From Crenalkalicoccus roseus (lineage in GTDB: Bacteria > Pseudomonadota > Alphaproteobacteria > Acetobacterales > Acetobacteraceae): a stretch of 64,000 nt of DNA. Location: positions 59,681-123,680 of the forward strand of contig NZ_SJDM01000008.1 of NCBI RefSeq assembly GCF_004761865.1, given 5' to 3'. The position numbers and the translations under genes are program-made. The notes under the pieces are model-generated. The model was not told where the DNA came from, searched no databases, and saw only the letters and a list, made by a program, of their open reading frames with translations. Every line of letters starts with the position of its first letter. The first letter of the stretch is position 1. Shown here in pieces: positions 8,397 through 16,816 of this stretch.

Positions 8397-9734
8397 TCAG
8401 CCCCCCCCGGCGCTGAGGCGCAGGCGCGCCGCCACCCGCTCCCGCCCGATCAGCGGCAGCAGCGCGCGCAGATCCGGCCCCTGCTCCTCCCCGGTCAGGG
8501 CCAGGCGCAGAGGACGGAACAGCGCCCTGCCCCCGCGGCCGGTGGCGGATTTCAGTGCCGCGGTCCAGGCGGACCAGGTGGCCTCGTCCCAGGGTTCGGG
8601 CGGCAGCGCGTCCAGGGCGGCGCGCAGGAAGGCCTCCTCCCCCTCCTGTACCGGCGGCACGATGGTGCCGGCGACCACCTGCCACCACCCCCGCGCCTCC
8701 CCGAGCAGGTCGAGATTGCCGCGCACCGCCTCCCAGAAGCGCGCATCGGCGCCCGCGGGCAGCCGCTCCCGCACCGCCTCGAAGGGGGCGGATTGCAGCC
8801 AGCGGCGGTTCAGCGCCAGAAGCTGCCCCACATCGAACCGCGCCGGGGAGCGGGAGATGGCGGAGAGGTCGAACCCCGCGACGAGGTCGCGCGGCATCCC
8901 CGGCACCGGGTCGCGCGCGGTGCCGAGCGCGGCGAGGTAGCCGGCCAGCGCCGCCGGCTCCACCCCGTCCCGCCGGAGCTGGCGGAGCGAAAGCGAGCCG
9001 AGGCGCTTCGAGAGCGGCCCGCCCTCCGCATCGGTCAGCAGCGGCAGATGGGCAAAGGAAAGCGCCGCCGGATCGCCCCCCAGCGCCTCCCACAGGTCGA
9101 GCTGCACGCCGGTGTTGGTGACGTGGTCCTCGCCGCGGACGATGTGGGTGACGCCGCACTCCAGGTCGTCCACCACCGAGGTGAAGGTGTAGAGCGGCGT
9201 GCCGTCGGCCCGGATCAGCACCGGGTCGGAGAGGGAGGGCAGCTTCACCTGCCGCTCCCCCAGCACGCCGTCGCGCCAGGAGACGGTGCGGGAGGAGAGC
9301 AGGAAGCGCCAGTAGGGCTCCTTGCCATTGGCCCGCGCCCGCGCGAGCTGCTCCGGCGTCATGCGCAGCGCGGCGCGGTCGTAGACGGGCGGCCTGCCCT
9401 GGCGCAGCCGCTGCTCGCGCTTGGCGCGGAGCTCCTCCTCGCTCTCGAGGCAGGGGTAGAGGCGCCCGGCGGCCTTCAGACGCTCCGCCGCCGCCTGGTA
9501 GCGCGCCATGCGGTCGGACTGGCGGAAGCTCTCGTCCCAGTCGAGGCCGAGCCAGCGCAGATCCTCCTCCAGCGCCGCGGCGTACTCCGCCCTGCTGCGG
9601 GCGGTGTCGGTGTCGTCGAGGCGCAGCAGCACCGTGCCGCCATGCCGGCGGGCCAGCAGCCAGTTCACCAGCGCCACCCGGGCGTTGCCGACATGCAGCA
9701 GCCCGGTCGGCGAGGGGGCGAAGCGGAGCCTCAT
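8397..9734 (-). CDS. gltX: Glutamyl-tRNA synthetase
   Basis: Class I synthetase of 445 residues that charges tRNA-Glu. It has the N-terminal signature RFAPSPTGLLHVGNAR (HIGH region), the RLDDTD motif, RGEDHVTNTGVQ, and a KLSKR-type motif (PLSKRLGSLSLRQLR). The C-terminal alpha-helical anticodon domain is present, so it is not a truncated GluQ enzyme. Alphaproteobacteria often carry two glutamyl-tRNA synthetases, and this could be either. The gene starts 28 bp after the small nadE-coupled gene and is probably the last gene of a nadE operon. Confidence 0.95.
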   Translation of the reverse strand: MRLRFAPSPTGLLHVGNARVALVNWLLARRHGGTVLLRLDDTDTARSRAEYAAALEEDLRWLGLDWDESFRQSDRMARYQAAAERLKAAGRLYPCLESEEELRAKREQRLRQGRPPVYDRAALRMTPEQLARARANGKEPYWRFLLSSRTVSWRDGVLGERQVKLPSLSDPVLIRADGTPLYTFTSVVDDLECGVTHIVRGEDHVTNTGVQLDLWEALGGDPAALSFAHLPLLTDAEGGPLSKRLGSLSLRQLRRDGVEPAALAGYLAALGTARDPVPGMPRDLVAGFDLSAISRSPARFDVGQLLALNRRWLQSAPFEAVRERLPAGADARFWEAVRGNLDLLGEARGWWQVVAGTIVPPVQEGEEAFLRAALDALPPEPWDEATWSAWTAALKSATGRGGRALFRPLRLALTGEEQGPDLRALLPLIGRERVAARLRLSAGGG

Positions 9735-9762
9735 GGCGCGCGCCCCGGCGCGTCCCGGTGGC

Positions 9763-10164
9763 TCACTCCTCCTCCTCCGCCTCCCCATCCTCGTCGCGGC
9801 GGGGGTCGAGGACGCGCCAGTTCCGCTCCTCGGCATCGCGCACCGGGCGCGCGGCGAAGTCGGAGAGCTCGGCGGCACTGTGCCAGCCCTCGCCGCCGGC
9901 GCCGACGACCTCGGCATCCTCGCCGAAGGCGAACCAGGCGGCGATCACCGCCTCGGCCGACATGCCGGCGGCGCGGCAGCGCTCCACGCTGTCGCGCACG
10001 TAGCGGCGGGCGAAGGCGTTGGCGTGCTCCAGCGTGCGGAAGCCGCGGATGGTCTCCACCGGCTCCGCGCCGTTGCCGCCCGAGAGGTCCATGATGCGCA
10101 CGGCGTAGCCGCCCTGCCGCCCGAACAGCCCGGTGTCGAAGACGCCGCCCTCCCGCCCGCTCAC
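9763..10164 (-). CDS. Small acidic-tailed protein coupled to nadE
   Basis: A hypothetical protein of 133 residues, not recognised. It starts at a GTG that overlaps the nadE stop by 4 bp (GTGA), so translation is linked to NAD synthetase. The sequence has a mixed alpha/beta core (GGYAVRIMDLSGG, TIRGFRTLEHANAFARRYVRDSVERCR, then a segment ending AWFAFGEDAEVV) and ends in a very acidic tail (RRDEDGEAEEEE). There is no signal peptide or membrane segment, so it is cytosolic. Position suggests a link with NAD or tRNA charging, but no reaction can be assigned. Confidence 0.72.
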   Translation of the reverse strand: MSGREGGVFDTGLFGRQGGYAVRIMDLSGGNGAEPVETIRGFRTLEHANAFARRYVRDSVERCRAAGMSAEAVIAAWFAFGEDAEVVGAGGEGWHSAAELSDFAARPVRDAEERNWRVLDPRRDEDGEAEEEE

Positions 10165-11825
10165 GACACCAGCTCCGTGTAGCCGTTGGTGATGGGATAG
10201 CGCCGGTCGCGGCCGAAGGCGCGGCGGGTGATCTTCACCCCGGGTGGCGCCTGGCGGCGCTTGTACTCGGCACGGTCGAGCAGGCGCCATACGCGCAGCA
10301 CCGTGGCGCGGTCGTGCCCCTCCGCCACCAGCGTGTCGACGCCCTTCTCGCCCTCCACCAGCCCTTCCAGGATGGCGTCCAGCACCTCGTAGGGCGGCAG
10401 GCTGTCCTGGTCCTTCTGGTTCGGCCGCAGCTCGGCCGAGGGCGGCTTGGTGATGACGCGCTCCGGCATCACCGGGCCCCGCGGCCCCTTCGCGTCCGGC
10501 GGCACATGGGCGTTGCGCCAGCGGCTGAGCGCGAAGACGGTGGTCTTGTACACGTCCTTCAGCACCGAGTAGCCGCCGGCCATGTCGCCATAGAGGGTGG
10601 CGTAGCCGGTGCTCATCTCGCTCTTGTTGCCGGTGGTCAGCAGCATGTCGCCGAACTTGTTGGACAGCGCCATCAGCGTCACGCCGCGGATGCGTGCCTG
10701 GATGTTCTCCTCGGTGATGTCGGGCGGGCGATCCCCGAAGGCGGGCGCGAGCATCGCCCGGAAGGCCTCCATCGCCGGGACGATGTCGATGGTCTCGTAC
10801 CGGATGCCGAGCAGCCCCGCGCAGGCGGCCGCGTCCTCGAGGCTCTCCGGGCTGGTGTAGGGCGAGGGCATCGCCACCGCCCGCACCCGTTCCGGCCCCA
10901 GCGCGTCCGCCGCCACCGCGGCCGAGAGCGCGCTGTCGATCCCGCCCGAGAGGCCGAGCACCACGCCGGGGAAGCGGTTCTTCTCCACGTAGTCGCGGAG
11001 CCCGAGCATCATCGCGCGGTAGATCTGCTCGAGCCGCGGCACCTCGGGCGGGATGGGCTGCGGCGCGCAGACCAGGCGCTCCCCTTCCCGCCGCCATTCG
11101 GTCAGGCGGATCTCCTCCTCGAACAGACGCATCGCCACCGCCAGGCTGCGGTCCGGGTTGAGCACGAAGCTCGCCCCCTCGAACACCAGCTCGTCCTGGC
11201 CGCCCATCTGGTTGAGGAAGACGAAGGGCAGCCCGGTCTCCACCACCCGCCGCACCGCGAGGTCGACCCGCCGCCGCGGCTTGTCCGCCTCGAAGGGAGA
11301 GCCGTTGATGGAGAGCAGGATCTCCGCCCCGCTCTCCGCCAGGGTCTCGCTGACGCCGGGGAACCACCAGTCCTCGCAGATCATCAGGCCGAGGCGGAAG
11401 CCGCGGAACGCCACCGGCCCGGGGCAGGGCCCCGGGTCGAAGACGCGCTTGTCGTCGAAGACGCCGTAGTTGGGCAGCTCGTGCTTGGCCCGGCGGGCGA
11501 GGATGCGCCCGCCCTCCAGCACGAACAGCGCGTTGTGGAGCCTGTCGCCCTCCTGCCACGGGCCGCCCACCACCAGACCCGGCCCGCCATCGGCGGTCTC
11601 GGCGGCGAGGTCGGCGATGGCCGCGGCGCAGTCGGCGACGAAGGCGGGCTTCCTCACCAGGTCCTCGGGCGGGTAGCCGGCGATGGAGAATTCCGGCGTC
11701 ACCACCAGCGCGGCGCCGAGCCGCGCGCCCTCGGCGCGGGCGGCGCGGATGCGCTCGGCATTGGCGCGCAGCGCGCCCTCATGCGGGTTGATCTGGGCGA
11801 GGGCGATGCGCAGGGTGTCGGCCAT
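10161..11825 (-). CDS. nadE: Glutamine-dependent NAD+ synthetase
   Basis: Two-domain enzyme of 554 residues making NAD from deamido-NAD, ATP and glutamine. The N-terminal nitrilase-type amidase carries the Glu-Lys-Cys triad (VTPEFSIAGYP, KHELPNYG, LMICEDWW). The C-terminal synthetase has the ATP-pyrophosphatase P-loop LGLSGGIDSAL and TGNKSEMSTGY. Length is normal for the glutamine-dependent form. A strong promoter ends so close to the ATG that the message is probably leaderless. pncB lies upstream on the same strand, giving two steps of NAD salvage side by side. Confidence 0.97.
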   Translation of the reverse strand: MADTLRIALAQINPHEGALRANAERIRAARAEGARLGAALVVTPEFSIAGYPPEDLVRKPAFVADCAAAIADLAAETADGGPGLVVGGPWQEGDRLHNALFVLEGGRILARRAKHELPNYGVFDDKRVFDPGPCPGPVAFRGFRLGLMICEDWWFPGVSETLAESGAEILLSINGSPFEADKPRRRVDLAVRRVVETGLPFVFLNQMGGQDELVFEGASFVLNPDRSLAVAMRLFEEEIRLTEWRREGERLVCAPQPIPPEVPRLEQIYRAMMLGLRDYVEKNRFPGVVLGLSGGIDSALSAAVAADALGPERVRAVAMPSPYTSPESLEDAAACAGLLGIRYETIDIVPAMEAFRAMLAPAFGDRPPDITEENIQARIRGVTLMALSNKFGDMLLTTGNKSEMSTGYATLYGDMAGGYSVLKDVYKTTVFALSRWRNAHVPPDAKGPRGPVMPERVITKPPSAELRPNQKDQDSLPPYEVLDAILEGLVEGEKGVDTLVAEGHDRATVLRVWRLLDRAEYKRRQAPPGVKITRRAFGRDRRYPITNGYTELVS

Positions 11826-11831
11826 GGACGG

Positions 11832-11860
11832 AAGCTAGGGTTCGGGTTGCGGGGGGTCAA
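11832..11860 (-). promoter_or_regulatory. Candidate sigma-70 promoter of nadE, leaderless
   Basis: On the minus strand TTGACC (11860-11855), a 17-bp spacer and TAGCTT (11837-11832). Transcription should begin about 5-8 bases later, at or next to the ATG whose first base is 11825. No Shine-Dalgarno motif precedes that ATG, which agrees with a leaderless message. Confidence 0.55.
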
Positions 11861-11947
11861 CGCGCGGGGCCGGGGGCGGTGCCCGGCCGCCCCGGCGTAT
11901 CCGCTCCGGAGCGCGAGCCCCTTGCGTGGACCGCGCTTCCGGCCGTT

Positions 11948-11970
11948 TCCAGCCCTCCACAATCCGCCCC
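11948..11970 (+). repeat. Dispersed repeat family B, copy 2
   Basis: TCCAGCCCTCCACAATCCGC followed by CCC; differs from the other copies mainly in CACAATC for CGCGATC. It sits between the pncB stop and the nadE promoter. Confidence 0.5.
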
Positions 11971-11976
11971 GCAGCG

Positions 11977-11996
11977 CGATCCGCTTCGGCGGATCG
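11977..11996 (-). terminator. Hairpin after pncB with an 8-bp stem
   Basis: CGATCCGC, a four-base loop and GCGGATCG form a perfect stem; on the plus strand the loop is TTCG, on the minus (transcribed) strand CGAA. It begins 5 bp after the pncB stop on the minus strand. There is no T-run, so it may only be a weak terminator or an RNA-stability hairpin. Confidence 0.45.
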
Positions 11997-12000
11997 GGCG

Positions 12001-13194
12001 CTAGCCCGGCACCCCGCCATTGCGCCGCCGCCCGCCGTTGCGGCGCAGCAGGAACTCGCGCCCCACCTTCACCCGCGGCGCGCCGTCATAGGCGACGATG
12101 TCGGCGGTGGCGTAGGTCTCGGACCACACCTCGGGGATGAAGCTGCCGGTGCCGACCACGTCGATCGGCGCCTTCGCCTCGGCCATGACGCGGCATTTCT
12201 GCACGTTGAAGCCGGAGGAGGCGACGATGCGCACCCCCTCGAAGCCCGCCTCGTCCAGCGCCTCGCGCATCCGCCAGATGGCGGCGGCGGAGACGCCAGT
12301 GCCGACCAGGTGGCGCAGCTCCGTCTCGCTGCGGTAGCGGCGGATCGCCGCCGGCGCGTGGCGCTCCAGCACCGCGTAGCTTTCCGCCGGATCGAGCCCC
12401 TCCAGGAAGCGCCCGCCATGGGTGTCGAGCCGCACCGCCAGCCGCCCGGCGGCGGCGAGTTCCGGGAAGCGGCGGCAGACCGCGAGCGCGTCCGTCACCT
12501 CCCGCCCGAAATAGTCCACGAGGACGGTCAGGTCCTCCTCTGGGAAGGTCTCGTGGAACATCTCGGCGGCGCGGACGGTGGAGTTGGCGTAGCCGATCAG
12601 CGCGTGCGGCATGGTGCCGCGCCCGCGCGGACGCTCGCCGCCGAACCAGTGCGCCGTGGCGTCCGTGGCGTTGCCGATGAAGCCCCGCGCCCCCTCCGCG
12701 CGCGCCGCGGCGCTGCCGACCGAGGCGGCGTAGGCCATCATCTCCTGCATCTCCGCCCCCGCGCAGTGCCGCGCATCCATGGCGAGGAAGGCGACCTTCG
12801 GCAGCTCCAGGCACATCTGGTAGGCGTTGTGCGCGGCGACGCAGGGCGGCCCGAGCTTCTGCAGGTAGAGGGTCTCGAGGTCCACCAGCTCGGCGAAGGA
12901 GCCCGAGAGGTAGAGGATGGGATCGCCGGCGCCGACCCAGCTCCCCTCCGGCCGCATCACCTCGATGTCGAAGGTGGTGCCGCGCGCCTTCGCCACCGCC
13001 GCGATCCAGTCGAGCATCAGTCTCGGGGCGCTGATGACCGGGCGGCGCATGAACACCGCATAGGTGACGTGGCAGTCCCCGAAGCGGCGGACGATGGCGC
13101 GGGTGCGATTGAAGTAGGTGTCGGTACGCGCCGCGATGGCGGCGTCCGGGCCCGGCGCGGCCTCGGTCGTCCTGCCGGCCCGTCCGCCGCTCAT
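12001..13194 (-). CDS. pncB: Nicotinate phosphoribosyltransferase
   Basis: Enzyme of 397 residues that makes nicotinate mononucleotide from nicotinate and PRPP, the entry step of NAD salvage. Features include TDTYFNRTR at the N-terminus, the GSFAELVDLETLYLQ segment, the ARHCAGAEMQEMMAYAASVGS region, and VRIVASSGFNVQKC with a phosphate-binding loop DVVGTGSFIPE. Length fits the family. It lies upstream of nadE on the same strand, and aroG stops 10 bp before its start, so all may share one long message even though nadE has its own promoter. Confidence 0.93.
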   Translation of the reverse strand: MSGGRAGRTTEAAPGPDAAIAARTDTYFNRTRAIVRRFGDCHVTYAVFMRRPVISAPRLMLDWIAAVAKARGTTFDIEVMRPEGSWVGAGDPILYLSGSFAELVDLETLYLQKLGPPCVAAHNAYQMCLELPKVAFLAMDARHCAGAEMQEMMAYAASVGSAAARAEGARGFIGNATDATAHWFGGERPRGRGTMPHALIGYANSTVRAAEMFHETFPEEDLTVLVDYFGREVTDALAVCRRFPELAAAGRLAVRLDTHGGRFLEGLDPAESYAVLERHAPAAIRRYRSETELRHLVGTGVSAAAIWRMREALDEAGFEGVRIVASSGFNVQKCRVMAEAKAPIDVVGTGSFIPEVWSETYATADIVAYDGAPRVKVGREFLLRRNGGRRRNGGVPG

Positions 13195-13204
13195 CGCGCG
13201 CCCC

Positions 13205-14584
13205 TCACTCCGCCGCCTGCGCCGGCCGGCGCTCGGGCCGGGCGCGGCGGGCCTTCAGCTCCTCGGCGATGAGGAAGGCGAGCTCCAGCGACTGCTCGGC
13301 GTTCAGCCGGGGGTCGCAGAAGGTCGCGTAGTTGGCGGCGAGGTCGGCCTCGCCCAGGCGGTGCGCGCCGCCGAGGCATTCGGTCACGTCGCGCCCCGTC
13401 ATCTCCACGTGCACGCCGCCCGGGATGGTGCCCTCGGCGTCGTGGGCGGCGAAGAAGCGGCGCACCTCGGAGAGGATGGCGTCGAAATTCCGGGTCTTGT
13501 AGCTGCCGGCGGTCACGGTGTTGCCGTGCATCGGGTCGCACAGCCAGGTGACGTTGCGCCCGGCGCGCTGCACCGCGCGCAGCAGCGGCGGCAGCCTCGC
13601 CTCCACCTTGTCCGCGCCCATGCGGGAGATGAGGGTGAGGCGCCCCTTCTCGTTCGCCGGGTTGAGCGCGCGGGTCAGCTCCACCAGCTCCTCCGGCTCC
13701 ATGCTCGGCCCGACCTTCATGCCGATCGGGTTCCTGACGCCGCGCAGGAACTCCACATGCGCGCCCTCCGGCTGGCGCGTGCGGTCGCCGATCCAGAGGA
13801 AATGCGCCGAGCAGGCGTACCAGTCGCCGGTGGTGGAATCGACGCGGGTCAGCGCCTGCTCGTAGGGCAGCAGCAGGGATTCGTGCGAGGTGTAGAAATC
13901 CGTCTCGCGCACCTGCGGCAGGTCGGACATGCCGCAGGCCTGCATGAAGGCGAGCGTCTCGTCGATGCGGTGCGCGAGGTCCTGGTAGCGGTCGGCGAGC
14001 GGGCTGCGCGCCACGAAGCCGAGGTTCCAGCGATGCACCTGGTGCAGGTCGGCGTAGCCGCCGGTGGCGAAGGCGCGCAGCAGGTTCAGCGTCGCCGCCG
14101 ACTGCATGTAGGCGAGCTCCATCCGCTGCGGGTCCGGCACCCGCGCCTCGGCGCTGAATTCCGGACCGTTGATGATGTCGCCGCGGTAGGAGGGCAGGGT
14201 GATCCCCTCCCGCGTCTCCACCTCGGAGGAGCGCGGCTTGGCGAACTGCCCCGCCATGCGGCCGAGCTTCACCACCGGCAGGGAGCCGCCGAAGGTCAGC
14301 ACCACCGCCATCTGCAGCAGCACCCGGAAGGTGTCGCGGATGACATTGGCCGTGAAGTCGGCGAAGCTCTCGGCGCAGTCGCCCCCCTGCAGCACGAAGG
14401 CCTGCCCGTCCCCGGCGCGGGCCAGCGCCGCCTTCAGCCGGCGCGCCTCCCCGGCGAAGACCAGGGGGGGAAAGCGGGAGAGCTTCGCCTCCATCGCCGC
14501 CAGCCGGGCCGGGTCGGGGTATTCGGGCACCTGCCGGATCGGCATCTCCCGCCAGCTTCCGGGGTGCCACGCGCGCGCAACCAT
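13205..14584 (-). CDS. aroG: Class II 3-deoxy-7-phosphoheptulonate synthase
   Basis: DAHP synthase of the plant-like type II family, 459 residues. It condenses phosphoenolpyruvate with erythrose-4-phosphate, the first step of aromatic amino acid synthesis. Visible: [60 protein letters not shown], the metal/PEP residues in MKVGPSME, and [10 protein letters not shown]. The ATG at 14584 is preferred because GAGGG sits 9 bases before it; an ATG at 14593 directly abuts that motif with no spacing. Length is usual for the family. Confidence 0.95.
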   Translation of the reverse strand: MVARAWHPGSWREMPIRQVPEYPDPARLAAMEAKLSRFPPLVFAGEARRLKAALARAGDGQAFVLQGGDCAESFADFTANVIRDTFRVLLQMAVVLTFGGSLPVVKLGRMAGQFAKPRSSEVETREGITLPSYRGDIINGPEFSAEARVPDPQRMELAYMQSAATLNLLRAFATGGYADLHQVHRWNLGFVARSPLADRYQDLAHRIDETLAFMQACGMSDLPQVRETDFYTSHESLLLPYEQALTRVDSTTGDWYACSAHFLWIGDRTRQPEGAHVEFLRGVRNPIGMKVGPSMEPEELVELTRALNPANEKGRLTLISRMGADKVEARLPPLLRAVQRAGRNVTWLCDPMHGNTVTAGSYKTRNFDAILSEVRRFFAAHDAEGTIPGGVHVEMTGRDVTECLGGAHRLGEADLAANYATFCDPRLNAEQSLELAFLIAEELKARRARPERRPAQAAE

Positions 14585-14609
14585 GTCAGCCATCCCTCAT
14601 CCGGCCGTG

Positions 14610-14638
14610 ACAGTAGCGGCGCGACCGGGCCTGGCCAA
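14610..14638 (-). promoter_or_regulatory. Candidate sigma-70 promoter of aroG
   Basis: On the minus strand TTGGCC (14638-14633), a 17-bp spacer and TACTGT (14615-14610), giving a leader of about 20 bases. A palindrome GCGGGCGC-TG-GCGCCCGC lies just upstream at 14660-14677, between this promoter and the divergent osmoprotectant operon, and could serve as an operator. Confidence 0.45.
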
Positions 14639-14729
14639 GCGCCACCCCCCTCCTCTCCGGCGGGCGCTGGCGCCCGCGGCACCGGGCGCGCATGATGCTC
14701 CGCGCCCCTGGCCTGCACATGGAGGAAGC

Positions 14730-15665
14730 ATGGAGCGACGGATCCTCGGCCGGCGGAGGCTCGGCCTCCTTCTCGGCGCCGCCCCGGCACTGGCCGCCCT
14801 TCCGGCCCGGGCGCAGGGGCGGGAGCGCGTCGTCGTCGCCTCGAAACTGGACACCGAGGGCGCGCTGCTCGGCCACATGATCCTGCTCGCGCTCGAGGCC
14901 GAGGGCGTGCCGGTGGAGAACCGGCTGCAGCTCGGGCCGACGCGCGTGGTGCGCGAGGCGCTGCTGGCGGGCGAGATCGACCTCTACCCCGAATACACCG
15001 GCAACGGCGCCTTCTTCTTCCGCAGGGAGGAGGATCCGGCCTGGCGCTCCCCGCAGGCCGCCTACGACATGGTGCGGCGGCTCGACGCCGAGGCCAACCG
15101 CCTCGTCTGGCTCGACCGCGCCCCGGCCAACAACACCTGGGCCATCGCCGTGCGCGGGGACGTCGCGCGGCGGGAGGGCCTTGCGACCATGGAGGATTTC
15201 GCCGCCGCCGCCGGGCGCGGCGTGCTGCGCCTCGCCGCCTCGGCCGAGTTCGTCGAGAGCCCCGCCGCCCTGCCCGCCTTCGAGCGCGCCTACGGCTTCG
15301 CCTTCCCGCGCGAGCGCATCGTGGTGCTGCCGGGCGGCGACACGGCGGTGACCATGCGCGCCGCCGCGCAGGGCATCGGCGGGGTGAACGCGGCCATGGT
15401 CTACGGCACGGACGGGGCGATCGCGGCCCTCGGCCTCGTCGTCATGGCGGACAGCAGGGGGGCGCAGATCGTCTACGAGCCGGCGCCGGTGGCGCGCGCC
15501 GCGGTGCTGGAGCGCCATCCGCGGATCGCCCCCGCCCTGGGGCGCATCTTCCCCGGGCTGACGGCGGAAACGCTGCGCGCGCTCAACGCCCGCATCGCCG
15601 TGGAGGGCCAGCCGCCGCGCGAGGTGGCCAGGCGGCACCTCGCCGAGGCCGGCCTGCTGCGCTGA
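14730..15665 (+). CDS. Osmoprotectant ABC transporter, substrate-binding protein (OpuCC/OsmF type)
   Basis: Periplasmic binding protein of 311 residues of the glycine betaine/choline family (OpuAC domain). The N-terminus (RRILGRRRLGLLLGAAPALAA) is a signal peptide with a twin-Arg-like stretch. Family features include VVVASKLDTEGALLGHM, the EIDLYPEYTGNGAFFF segment typical of quaternary-amine binding proteins, and RLVWLDRAPANNTWAIAV. GGAGGAAGC precedes the ATG. It starts a four-gene importer operon with two permeases and an ATPase. The ligand is inferred from the family. Confidence 0.88.
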   Translation: MERRILGRRRLGLLLGAAPALAALPARAQGRERVVVASKLDTEGALLGHMILLALEAEGVPVENRLQLGPTRVVREALLAGEIDLYPEYTGNGAFFFRREEDPAWRSPQAAYDMVRRLDAEANRLVWLDRAPANNTWAIAVRGDVARREGLATMEDFAAAAGRGVLRLAASAEFVESPAALPAFERAYGFAFPRERIVVLPGGDTAVTMRAAAQGIGGVNAAMVYGTDGAIAALGLVVMADSRGAQIVYEPAPVARAAVLERHPRIAPALGRIFPGLTAETLRALNARIAVEGQPPREVARRHLAEAGLLR

Positions 15666-15763
15666 CCGCGCCGCCCCCGCGGGCCGGGGACGCCGCCCCA
15701 GCCCTGCCGCTCCTCCTCGCCGGCCTTGCCCTGTTCGGCCTCTACGCGCTGGGCTGGCTGTCG

Positions 15764-16816
15764 GTGGCGCCGAACCGCCTGCTGCCGGGCGAGGCCATCG
15801 GCGCCCCGGCGGCGCTCGGCCCGGCGGCGCACCTGCCGGCGCTGCTGCTGGGCGGCGCGCTCCTGGCCGGCCGGCTCCGGTCCCGCCTGGCGCCGGCGCT
15901 GCCGCTGGCCGGAATCGTGCTGGCCCTGGCGGCGACCGGCCTCGCCGCCGCGCGGCTGATGGAGGGGCAGCCGCCGGCGGCGCGGGCGAGCCTCGGGGCG
16001 GGGTTCTGGCTGTTCCTGGCGTCGGCCGGTCTCCTTGCGCTGGAGCAGGCGCGCGCCGCCGGGCTGCGGCCGGCCTGGGCCGGCCTCGCCGCCCTGCTCG
16101 CGGGGGTGGCGCTGTGGCGCTGGGGGCTGCTCGACGCCCTCTCGCTCGCCGTGGAGTACCGGGCGCGGCAGGAGGCGGTGCAGGCGGCGCTGTGGCGGCA
16201 CCTGGCGCTGTCCGCCGCCGCCCTCGGCCTGGCCCTGGCCGTGGCGCTGCCGCTCGGCTGGTGGGGCTTCCGCTCGGCACGGGCGGAGGCGGCGATCGGC
16301 GCGGCGCTCAGCTTCGTGCAGGTCGTGCCCTCGCTCGCCCTGTTCGGGCTGCTGATCCCGCTGCTCTCCCTGCTGCTCGGCGCGGTTCCCGCGCTGCGCG
16401 CGGCGGGGCTGCAGGCGATCGGGCCGGCGCCGGCGCTGATCGCGGTCGCCGCCTATCTCGCCCTGCCGCTGTGGCGGGCCCTGCTGGGCGGCCTCGGCGC
16501 CGCCGATCCGGCGGCGGTGGAGGCGGCGCGGGCCATGGGCATGACGGAGCGGCGCATCACCGCCGAGATCCGCCTCCCCCTCGGCCTGCCGGTCTTCGCC
16601 GGCGGGCTGAGGGTGGCGGCGGTGCAGGCGATCGGCCTCGTCGCCCTGGGCGGGCTGATCGGCGCCGGCGGGCTCGGCGCTCTGGTCTTCGAGGGCATGG
16701 CGCAGTTCGCCGCCGACCTGATCCTGCTCGGCGCGCTGCCGATCATCCTGCTCGCGCTCCTGGCCGACGCGGCACTGCGCGGGCTGGAGACCCGCCTTGC
16801 GGAGGGCGGGCGGTGA
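15764..16816 (+). CDS. Osmoprotectant ABC transporter permease
   Basis: Membrane permease of at least 350 residues with many hydrophobic helices. The C-terminal part carries the BPD-transport loop (EAARAMGMTERRITAEIRLP), which docks the ATPase. The GTG at 15764 is the first conventional start. In-frame hydrophobic coding continues upstream to the previous stop (about 33 codons, including the segment LPLLLAGLALFGLYALGWL), so the true start may be an unusual CTG at 15662 that overlaps the binding-protein stop. The N-terminal half is an extra membrane domain. The stop overlaps the ATPase GTG start by 4 bp. Confidence 0.85.
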   Translation: MAPNRLLPGEAIGAPAALGPAAHLPALLLGGALLAGRLRSRLAPALPLAGIVLALAATGLAAARLMEGQPPAARASLGAGFWLFLASAGLLALEQARAAGLRPAWAGLAALLAGVALWRWGLLDALSLAVEYRARQEAVQAALWRHLALSAAALGLALAVALPLGWWGFRSARAEAAIGAALSFVQVVPSLALFGLLIPLLSLLLGAVPALRAAGLQAIGPAPALIAVAAYLALPLWRALLGGLGAADPAAVEAARAMGMTERRITAEIRLPLGLPVFAGGLRVAAVQAIGLVALGGLIGAGGLGALVFEGMAQFAADLILLGALPIILLALLADAALRGLETRLAEGGR

